A stretch of 20,261 nt of DNA from a virus. A model generated the notes under the pieces. It worked only from the letters and a program-made list of their open reading frames with translations. It did no database searches and was not told the origin of the DNA. Made by a program: the position numbers and the translations under genes. The stretch covers positions 1 through 20,261 of the IMG/VR virus record IMGVR_UViG_3300037088_000085. One strand, 5' to 3'. Each line of letters begins with the position of its first letter. Position 1 is the stretch's first letter. Shown piece after piece: positions 13,279-20,261 of the stretch.

Positions 13279-15216
13279 ATGGCTGCAGAAATACCTGTAA
13301 AGATATCGTTAGTAGGAAAAGAAGAAGTTGAGTCTGGTATAAAGTCTGTTAAGGACGCTTTTGTATCAGCTGGTAAGGCTGCTACAGAAGCATTCGTAGT
13401 CCTTGAGATATTCCAAAAGGTAAAAGAATATACCATAGGAGCTAGTGAAAAGGCTAAAGAACTTACTCAAGCAAATTTACAGCTCAAGGCTGCTTTAGGG
13501 TATACTTCCGAGGCCCTGGACTCTCAAGCAGAAGCCATATCCAAAAAGTATATGATCGAGGAAAAAGATATCAAGCAGATGCAGACGCATCTTGCTATGA
13601 ACCATCTTACCGAAGAACAAATAAAAAAGCTTACTCCTGCAATTCTTAACTATGCTGCAGCTCAAGGCATAGATTTAGTATCCGCTACAAATAATGTTAC
13701 TAAGGCCATTGAAGGCCAGGGTCATTCTATGCGTGGTGTCCCTGGTATTATTGCAGGTGCATCTGGATCCATGGAGAAGATAGATTCTGTTATTACACTT
13801 TTAAATGGTAAATTCCACGATCAAGCGGATGCTATCTTAGAGTCTAAGGATGGATGGGATCGATTTGGATTTACACTAAAAGAATGGAATAAGGAATTTG
13901 GTATAGTTTTATTTGGTTTAGGTAAAGATGCTAAGGCTATACAAGATAACAAGAATGCTACAGATGATTTATCAAGGTCAAAGGCTGAATTACTTAAAGT
14001 AGAAGCAATTCAAGCTGGAATGAGTGATAAGAATAAGACGGGGTTCCAGAAGTATTTGGACTCTCTTATACATAATAAAGAAGGTTTAGCTGATGAACGT
14101 AAAGAGTTAGAAGCAAATATTGCTAAGAGGGAAAAAGAAATAAAATCTTATGAGGATAGCCAAAAGGCCATAAAGGATCGAGCTATTGCTGAAAATAAGG
14201 CTGCAAAGCAACAGGAAGAGAATGAGGCTAAGGCTGAGGCTGCACGTAAAAAAGCTATTGTTGATGCAAAGAAAAAGGTTGAAGAGGAAAAGAAGGCTCA
14301 AGAAGAAGTAGAAAAAATGCGCCGTGATGGTATTAAAAAAGCTGGTGAGGCCAAAGAAAAAGAACGGGAAGAAATAGAGAAACAGAATGAAGAGGCAAAA
14401 GAAAGTCAACGTAAGGCCGATGAAGTAATACTTAAAATGCAAGAGGAAGATAGGATGGCGGGCTGGGAAATTATACGTAAAGCCCAAACTAAAGAGGATC
14501 AGAAAACATTTAAAGGTCGTTTAAAATTACTTAAAGATGAGCATAAGCAAGAGATAGATCTTGCTAAGAAAACTGGAGCTAGTACGATATTGCTAGAAAA
14601 ACAACATGCTGAAGAGATCAAGGCTATTACAGTAAATGAGCTCCAGATGAAGACTGAGATGTATGGAGGAGTGGCTGAATCGGCTTTAGGAAATTTACAA
14701 ATAATAGCTGAAGCTTCTCACGCCAATGCTGGAGTGATGAAAGCAATTGCAATGAGTGAAGCTGCAATTAACACTGCAGTTGGTGCGACTAAGGCTCTTA
14801 CAGCAACACCTTACCCACCTGTAAACATTGCCTTGATGGCATTAACTATTGCAGCAGGTATTGCTCAAGAGGCTATTATTGCTTCCAAGCCCATGGCCTA
14901 TGGAGGAGTTGTTACTGGAGGCATTCCTGGGGTGGACTCGGTTCCGGCCACGCTCATGCCAGGGGAAATAGTCTATAATCCAGCACACCCTAATCCTGCT
15001 CTTGCAAGTATGATATCCAATAGCAGCACTACTAATGATAACAGTAATACCTTACATGTTTATGGGCCTACGATTAACGTATCTGGGGATGTAAGTCAAA
15101 AGACTATTTCTAAGATTTCCCAAGCGACGCATGAGCAAACGGTTAAATCGGTCCATTCCGCTATTAGGACCTTGCAAGCCCGAGGTAAGATGGCTGGAGT
15201 AACATTATACAATTAG
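13279..15216 (+). CDS. Tail tape measure protein
   Basis: 645 residues. N-terminal (1-220): helical, with VKISLVGKEEVESGIKSVKDAF at the start typical of tape measures. About 265-460 is a very long highly charged coiled coil. About 485-540 is hydrophobic, Ala-rich (NIALMALTIAAGIAQEAIIA), and 541-565 carries GGVVTGGIPGVDSVPATLMPGE, the Gly-Gly...PGE ending common to siphovirus tape measures. It sets tail length: by the usual rough 0.15 nm per residue the tail would be about 95-100 nm. It is wrapped by the frameshifted chaperone during assembly and may insert into the host membrane on infection. AAGGG lies before the ATG. Confidence 0.92.
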   Translation: MAAEIPVKISLVGKEEVESGIKSVKDAFVSAGKAATEAFVVLEIFQKVKEYTIGASEKAKELTQANLQLKAALGYTSEALDSQAEAISKKYMIEEKDIKQMQTHLAMNHLTEEQIKKLTPAILNYAAAQGIDLVSATNNVTKAIEGQGHSMRGVPGIIAGASGSMEKIDSVITLLNGKFHDQADAILESKDGWDRFGFTLKEWNKEFGIVLFGLGKDAKAIQDNKNATDDLSRSKAELLKVEAIQAGMSDKNKTGFQKYLDSLIHNKEGLADERKELEANIAKREKEIKSYEDSQKAIKDRAIAENKAAKQQEENEAKAEAARKKAIVDAKKKVEEEKKAQEEVEKMRRDGIKKAGEAKEKEREEIEKQNEEAKESQRKADEVILKMQEEDRMAGWEIIRKAQTKEDQKTFKGRLKLLKDEHKQEIDLAKKTGASTILLEKQHAEEIKAITVNELQMKTEMYGGVAESALGNLQIIAEASHANAGVMKAIAMSEAAINTAVGATKALTATPYPPVNIALMALTIAAGIAQEAIIASKPMAYGGVVTGGIPGVDSVPATLMPGEIVYNPAHPNPALASMISNSSTTNDNSNTLHVYGPTINVSGDVSQKTISKISQATHEQTVKSVHSAIRTLQARGKMAGVTLYN

Positions 15217-15225
15217 GAGTCTGGA

Positions 15226-16020
15226 ATGATTTTTTCAGATGGATTTTATAATACTAGGGTAAAGATCATGAAAGGGTTTCAGCCAGACACCCAGTTAGCT
15301 CTTACTTGGACACAACTGTCATCAGGAAATTATGTTTGTACAGATCGAGGGTATTTATCTGATAAGTATGAGTGTAATATACAGTTTTACGGAACTGAAA
15401 TTACCATTAATGACATAATTAACATGTTTGAGACCAATAGAGAAAATCCAGTTGTATCCAATAGATTTTTCGTAACTGATTTTAATTCAACCGAGCATAT
15501 TTTCGGGGAAGACGTTAACTACAATTCTCCAATTTCATCTTATCCTAGTTACAATGGCTTATTATGCAATGTTATGAGCATAGATCAACGTGCTCAAAGG
15601 TCTTGGAAGGGATTTGGATTATCTATGCGACTGGCAGCTGTCTCTCCCAGTTTTGTGGGTTCTGGGTCCCTTCCTCATTTAAGATTTCTCGATGTAACTT
15701 ACCAGGCCGATGCGGAATATACCAATAATCATTATCGTTCTTACCGCAATAATTTTTACAACTTGGATTCAGACTCGGACATAGGTAAGTTTACTGGTAC
15801 CTTTACTTTGACCAACAATGAGATGGCCCAATTAAGGTCTTATATACGCACTCAAAGAGGCTCTACAATCAGTTTACCAGCAATATCTGGGGTTCAGTAC
15901 CCCTTCGGTCGTAAGAGTGGATCTTACCCGTATCTGGTTAAGATAATAGACTTTAAGGACCTGGGTATGATGAGCGTCCTCGAATGGAAATTCCAGATAA
16001 CATTCGCTCAAGTTTTATAA
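15226..16020 (+). CDS. Distal tail protein candidate made of two similar halves
   Basis: 264 residues directly after the tape measure, where siphoviruses encode the distal tail or minor tail protein that starts tube assembly. Seen: two stretches of similar build. Residues about 46-138 run ECNIQFYGTEITINDIINMF ... FFVTDF ... GLLCNVMSIDQ ... GFGLSMRLAAV; residues about 184-264 run GTFTLTNNEMAQLRSYIRT ... STISLPAI ... PYLVKIIDFKDLG ... LEWKFQITFA. Each ends in a strand with alternating hydrophobics after a Trp/Phe. This looks like an internal duplication of one beta domain. AGGAG precedes the ATG. Family name not recognised; role inferred from order. Confidence 0.7.
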   Translation: MIFSDGFYNTRVKIMKGFQPDTQLALTWTQLSSGNYVCTDRGYLSDKYECNIQFYGTEITINDIINMFETNRENPVVSNRFFVTDFNSTEHIFGEDVNYNSPISSYPSYNGLLCNVMSIDQRAQRSWKGFGLSMRLAAVSPSFVGSGSLPHLRFLDVTYQADAEYTNNHYRSYRNNFYNLDSDSDIGKFTGTFTLTNNEMAQLRSYIRTQRGSTISLPAISGVQYPFGRKSGSYPYLVKIIDFKDLGMMSVLEWKFQITFAQVL

Positions 16021-16029
16021 GGATATAAT

Positions 16030-19000
16030 ATGTCAATTAAGAAGATAGTGATTGAAGATTACAATGCTACATCTTGGGCTGGAGTGGAAACTGATGGGTC
16101 TCCTATTATTGTGGAGTGTGTGGGTGGAGGAGCAGGGGGTCCGAAAGGTAATAGCGGGTGGGTAGGAGCAGGAGGCGGGGAATATGCTCGATCGACAATA
16201 CCTTATATATCTGGTACATCGGTACCTATACAAGTAGGTAGAAGTGCTGCTGGATCTACTACATCAGGTCTTGGTCATAATGGTTTCGATACGTCATTTA
16301 ATAACGGACAAATCCTTGCCCATGGTGGTACCAATAATAGATTTGGTGGTACAGGTGGTACAGGAGATGTTGTTTATAAAGGTGGAGACGGAGCTGCTGG
16401 TGAGCAAAATTATATATCTGGTGGTGGAGGAGCAGGAGGGGGCATAGGCCCTGGAGGAGCTGGAGGAAGCAGCAGATATTATGGAGGTAATGGAGGAGGT
16501 CTTGGAGGATACAGTGATAATTTCCTTTATTTAACTAGTTTACAAGGTATAACTTATAAACTTGTTGGTCATGGTGGTAATACTGATAATGTAAGTATTG
16601 CGGACGGTTTTGCTTATGGTGGTGCTGGGTCTGGTGGAATAAGTATTAATGGTGGGGATGGCTGTCAAGGAGTAATAATAATAACTTATAATACTCCAGG
16701 ATCAAAAATCCATTACGCTGCAGAGATAAAACTTAATAATTCCACTCTTACTGATACCGATCACGGCCTTGTAAATGGAGTATTTAGATTTGTTACTGAT
16801 AGGCCTCAATATGATGGACATACAGTAGTCCCAGTCTACGGTCCTGATGAGATCGATTTATCTGGATTACCTATATCTAATAACAATAACACTCATGTTT
16901 ATTACCAAGATTTTATAGTTAAAGATGGCATTGATGGCAATGCAGTAAGGTCAATAGATATAACGTCTGGAGGCTCTTACGGTAATGATGCTTCTTTTTC
17001 GTTTAAGCTTCGTGGAGATAAGATAATTGGTTCTTATTTCTGGGAATTCTGCAAGAACAACAACATAATATTATCCAATTCGATTGTTGTTTTTTACGTG
17101 GTTATTGATGATGTTTTTTGGAAGCAATGGCAAGGCCGAGTAAGTAACAATCCTTATACGGACACTGATTTTGAAATACAATGTAAGGATGATGCTACTA
17201 CTATACATAAGGTTATGCCTCCTTTTAAAGAGCAAGTGGTCAAGACTAATGCATCTGGGTTAATTTCGGAACAAGTTATAAATCTTAATGTTAATTCTAA
17301 TAATTCGGCTCCTGTGATACCTGGAACTAACCAGACTGCTGAAGAGATAACAATACCTATTGTTTTTGGTGACGTGTCTTTCAGTCCTATTATAAAAATT
17401 AATGATCAAAATACTTTTGAGATCTTGGATTACGATAACGAAAGTAATCCTGTTTACGCAATACCCGCTTATCAATACAGGATAATATCTAACGCTACCG
17501 ATAATCAGTTGAGCCAATTGTATTTACTACATTCTGGAGCTGTTAAATTTACCGCTAGTGATTCGAGGCTTAAAGGAAAATACCTTAATGCTATTGTTGG
17601 TCAAAATGTAGATAAAGATCAGATTTACAGGATTGTTGATAATACTGCGACTACATTTCCCCCTGTTATAAATCCTTCTTCGCCTGCAAAGTTTTATATG
17701 ACGATGGTGACGTTGGATAGTTTGCTTGTAGACAGTAATAAAAGCATAGTTACAGAAACAAATTTTAATTCCAACGAAGGAATTACATCGACTATTGATT
17801 GGTCAAAGGTCAACAGGTATGCCTATTATGCTTTTTCAAGTGCTACTCAAGCCGGGGAATTTGGACCTCACTCGAGTCCAAATACTTGGTACTTTAAAGT
17901 ATCAACTTATGCAATTGAGACTCAAGTTTCTACCAATAATTTCCTAGGCAACATAGATACGTCCGCACAATTGGTTAAAGGAGCGTCTGGGTACAGTTTA
18001 TGGTCTTGGGACAGTAACTCTAACTCTTATATAGATGTAAGTTCTTTTGTTTCAGTGTCCTCGACAGGTAACACCGTAAGTCTTACGACTAACACTGCTA
18101 CTACAGACGGTAAAATCCAGAAGATAGAGCTTATAAATTACCCTATTGAACTGGTTTGCTTACGAAGTACTCCTGGAGGAGGAATAGGTAATGCTATAAG
18201 GATAGTGGGTACTTTTGGTCAACTTATTGCAAATCCTTTGATACCTACTAATGCCAATCCTGGTACAGATTTTAGTTATCCAAGTACAATAGTACCTGGA
18301 ATAATCTACGTGGATGGACATGCACAGCCTGGTACGTCATGTAAAATAACAGATGGTAATATTTTTCCTCTTTTTATTGACCATAATAGGGTAAATGAAG
18401 TTAGCTTTACTCTATCTTTAAATAATCCAGTGTTTGCAATTTGTGTTAAATATGATTTAAATCAACCTTTACCTTATGATTATGACCGAATTTATTTCTT
18501 GGTAGATGTAAACGTGTCTGGAGGGACTGGTGATTGCAGGATAGGTGCTCTACAATACAGTTTATTTGATTCTAGGGGGTTATTATCATTTCCTGGGTTA
18601 TCTTATAATCCTCCTGCTGCTATAACCAGATGTATTGCTAACGGTAATATCAATCTCTTACCTAATGATTATTATTCAGGAGTACCATTTACCGATGTAA
18701 CTAGTCTTTTCCTAAATAATTCTGGAGTAGCAAGTAAAGCGGCCAATTCTAGCGTTGCTTATAACATGTTATTCGACTTTAACCCGACTAATCTTGGTAA
18801 TACTCCCCAGACTGGGGCATTAATTCAGAACACTACTAAAGACGATCTTACAAAGAGTGACTACATAAGGTATATAGAATGCCAGATACCTTTTAATGCT
18901 AGAACACTTTTTACTGCACTAGGAATTGCTGGAGATGCAAATGCTAACTGGGGTAATACTTTTTCTGTTGGCATTAAAGAAATAGCATTGATGGGCGTGA

Positions 19001-20106
19001 GGACAATAGATACGGTATCTGGTGATTTATTTGCTCGAGTTGAAGGGGAACTTACAGGAGCTGATGATACAGATCCATTACAGAAGACAGATGATATTTA
19101 CCATACCATCATGCATATCATGGAGGATTACGATGGAATAAATAAAAAGCTTATTGATTATGGTAATATACCCCAGACACGCGGGTCTTGGGAAGTTGGA
19201 CGTGTTGTTACCGATCAGCAAAATGCAATAAACTACCTCAATGAGATATGTTCCCAATCTTTTATTGGTTTATATGGTAATCGTAAGGGACAAAGAGCCC
19301 TGAATGCTTGGTTAGGAGGTCCTGCATCACCTAATGCTACTTTTACTCCTACTTTTGATAGAGGTAAGAGTACTTTGCATAATAGCCTATTAATAATAGA
19401 GGGTTCTATAAGTAATCTCGAGAAGACGGACTTTAGCCAGATATACAATTCTTTTCAATTATCTTATAATTATGATCCAGGAAGTAAGAATTACACAAGA
19501 TTTATCAATGTATCATCAGTTGATGCAACTGGAGGGTTTCCGGTACCGACTAATTACCTATGGCATAATTATGTAACAGGGGCATATGGGACAACAAGTA
19601 TTACGGACAATTGGAGTGATGCAAGTAGCGTCTGGACTAGCTGTAGTCAATCTTATGTTGATAATCATGTTACTCAATTGGCCACGGTCCAGGCCTCGGA
19701 ATTGCCTTGGTTTATCGATGATGGGGTTTTTAAAGATGAGCCAACAAACCCTGTAAGTAGTTCGGCCTGGAAATACCTTAATTTCTTGGCTTATTGGTCG
19801 ACTCGACAGAAAGACATAGTAACATACAATATTCCGATCACGGAATTTACGGTTGGTACGGAACTTTTAGATTGTATTACGTTTAATGATGATATCTTTA
19901 CGGATGGTCAAGACAGAGTAGGTTGGATAACAAGCATCGAGATCGATGCTGCAAGTAATCAATATGTAATACAGTCGGTTTTGCAAAGTTCGGACTTGGC
20001 CAAGATAACTACCCCAGATGGTCTTGATGAGCGTCCACCGAGTGTGGATTATGTTGATAGTCTGGATCAAAGAAGTTTTAATACAGATTCCTTGGATGAA
20101 AGGTAA
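16030..20106 (+). CDS. Tail tip / host-contact protein with N-terminal glycine-rich domain
   Basis: 1358 residues. Residues about 10-222 form a complete glycine-rich domain: VECVGGGAGG near 28-37, runs such as GGGGAGGGIGPGGAGG at 131-146, and the typical ending GGDGCQGVIIITY at 208-220. Residues about 290-400 are a beta unit with SFKLRGDKIIGSYFWEFC and QWQGRVSNN, followed by long Ser/Thr/Asn-rich beta regions. Residues about 1085-1330 (RVVTDQQNAINYLNEICSQS, GRKGQRALNAW, TVGTELLDCITF, VGWITSIEIDA) resemble the hub domain of tail-tip proteins. The last residues repeat a short (G/S)LD(E/Q)R unit three times. It is the last large protein of the tail cluster, so host contact or baseplate hub function is inferred. 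AAGGAT lies upstream. Confidence 0.8.
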   Translation: MSIKKIVIEDYNATSWAGVETDGSPIIVECVGGGAGGPKGNSGWVGAGGGEYARSTIPYISGTSVPIQVGRSAAGSTTSGLGHNGFDTSFNNGQILAHGGTNNRFGGTGGTGDVVYKGGDGAAGEQNYISGGGGAGGGIGPGGAGGSSRYYGGNGGGLGGYSDNFLYLTSLQGITYKLVGHGGNTDNVSIADGFAYGGAGSGGISINGGDGCQGVIIITYNTPGSKIHYAAEIKLNNSTLTDTDHGLVNGVFRFVTDRPQYDGHTVVPVYGPDEIDLSGLPISNNNNTHVYYQDFIVKDGIDGNAVRSIDITSGGSYGNDASFSFKLRGDKIIGSYFWEFCKNNNIILSNSIVVFYVVIDDVFWKQWQGRVSNNPYTDTDFEIQCKDDATTIHKVMPPFKEQVVKTNASGLISEQVINLNVNSNNSAPVIPGTNQTAEEITIPIVFGDVSFSPIIKINDQNTFEILDYDNESNPVYAIPAYQYRIISNATDNQLSQLYLLHSGAVKFTASDSRLKGKYLNAIVGQNVDKDQIYRIVDNTATTFPPVINPSSPAKFYMTMVTLDSLLVDSNKSIVTETNFNSNEGITSTIDWSKVNRYAYYAFSSATQAGEFGPHSSPNTWYFKVSTYAIETQVSTNNFLGNIDTSAQLVKGASGYSLWSWDSNSNSYIDVSSFVSVSSTGNTVSLTTNTATTDGKIQKIELINYPIELVCLRSTPGGGIGNAIRIVGTFGQLIANPLIPTNANPGTDFSYPSTIVPGIIYVDGHAQPGTSCKITDGNIFPLFIDHNRVNEVSFTLSLNNPVFAICVKYDLNQPLPYDYDRIYFLVDVNVSGGTGDCRIGALQYSLFDSRGLLSFPGLSYNPPAAITRCIANGNINLLPNDYYSGVPFTDVTSLFLNNSGVASKAANSSVAYNMLFDFNPTNLGNTPQTGALIQNTTKDDLTKSDYIRYIECQIPFNARTLFTALGIAGDANANWGNTFSVGIKEIALMGVRTIDTVSGDLFARVEGELTGADDTDPLQKTDDIYHTIMHIMEDYDGINKKLIDYGNIPQTRGSWEVGRVVTDQQNAINYLNEICSQSFIGLYGNRKGQRALNAWLGGPASPNATFTPTFDRGKSTLHNSLLIIEGSISNLEKTDFSQIYNSFQLSYNYDPGSKNYTRFINVSSVDATGGFPVPTNYLWHNYVTGAYGTTSITDNWSDASSVWTSCSQSYVDNHVTQLATVQASELPWFIDDGVFKDEPTNPVSSSAWKYLNFLAYWSTRQKDIVTYNIPITEFTVGTELLDCITFNDDIFTDGQDRVGWITSIEIDAASNQYVIQSVLQSSDLAKITTPDGLDERPPSVDYVDSLDQRSFNTDSLDER

Positions 20107-20109
20107 AAT

Positions 20110-20261
20110 ATGGGGACTAATTTAACGGGTCCAAATTATAAGAAGGAGGACACCAGTGCAAACTTACCGTCTTCCCTACTTACTAGCCAGATGGGTTTTG
20201 AAACAGATCAGCTTAAGCGTATACTTTTTAAGAGTCCCACTAATGGTAATATGTATTACTT
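20110..20261 (+). CDS. Partial CDS at window end, probable tail fibre or tip gene
   Basis: Starts at ATG 20110, three bases after the tail-tip stop, and runs off the window with at least 50 codons. The visible part begins MGTNLTGPNYKKEDTSANLP and continues QMGFETDQLKRILFKSPTNG; the ...FETDxLKRxLFKSxxNG...YY pattern is common at the start of phage tail fibre proteins. A GTG at 20156 in another frame has an AGGAGG upstream but gives a hydrophobic, unlikely product. Call rests on order and the short pattern. Confidence 0.6.
   Translation, partial: MGTNLTGPNYKKEDTSANLPSSLLTSQMGFETDQLKRILFKSPTNGNMYY

Noticed and set aside
14107-14487. Minus-strand frame with Phe/Leu-rich, membrane-like product opposite the tape measure
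   Set aside because: It is the antisense of Lys/Glu codons in the coiled coil, which always gives Phe/Leu runs; not a real membrane protein.
18805-18817. Inverted repeat CCCCAG-A-CTGGGG in the tail-tip gene
   Set aside because: One-base centre cannot form a hairpin with a normal loop, and it lies inside coding sequence with no T-tract.
20156-20261. GTG start with AGGAGG upstream near the window end
   Set aside because: Out of frame with the better ORF from 20110 and yields an unlikely hydrophobic product; the AGGAGG is explained as Lys-Glu-Asp coding.

Overview
The window is one contiguous, single-strand (+) morphogenesis module of a tailed double-stranded DNA bacteriophage (Caudoviricetes), either a free phage or part of a prophage. 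The gene order is the standard one: HNH nuclease, small and large terminase, portal, head genes, head-tail joining genes, tail tube, frameshifted tail chaperone, tape measure, tail tip and the start of a probable fibre gene. There is a tape measure and a programmed-frameshift chaperone but no sheath gene, so a long non-contractile (siphovirus) tail is the best inference. The DNA is AT-rich by eye, genes are tightly packed with ATGA/TAATG overlaps, and start sites carry GGAG-type ribosome binding sites, so the host is a bacterium. I cannot name the host. No integrase, replication, tRNA or CRISPR feature is visible.

Layout. 1-785: HNH nuclease and a short non-coding gap with a hairpin and a GC-rich patch (possible cos/packaging region). 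786-2631: terminase small (DUF5681-type) and large subunits, overlapping by 113 nt. 2663-4763: a possible 47-residue ORF, the portal, and a small one-TM protein. 4770-6639: an unusual three-gene accessory block holding a GARS/PurD-like ATP-grasp protein, a 131-residue HExxE protein and a 71-residue basic protein. 6657-9396: Mu F/SPP1 gp7-like minor head protein, scaffold and a P22-type major capsid protein with an insertion domain, closed by a GNRA-loop terminator (9404-9438).

9450-10798: HK97 gp10-like protein, an unrecognised connector-type protein and a tail-terminator candidate. 10811-12478: tail tube, then two tiny very basic proteins (46 and 25 residues) that end in a strong terminator. 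12504-13276: tail assembly chaperone read as a short form and as a -1 frameshift fusion at TTTAAAA (12950-12956), the fusion carrying a Cys-containing C-terminal domain. 13279-20106: tape measure, a distal-tail candidate built of two similar halves, and a 1358-residue tail-tip protein whose N-terminus is a complete glycine-rich domain. 20110 to the window end: start of another tail gene.

How it works together: TerS/TerL (with HNH) pump DNA through the portal into a shell made by the coat and scaffold. The gp10-like, connector and terminator proteins join head to tail. The chaperone and tape measure organise tube polymerisation, and the tip proteins handle host contact. The ATP-grasp/HExxE block, the out-of-frame TerS/TerL overlap and the tiny lysine-rich peptide are the parts that standard morphogenesis does not explain.
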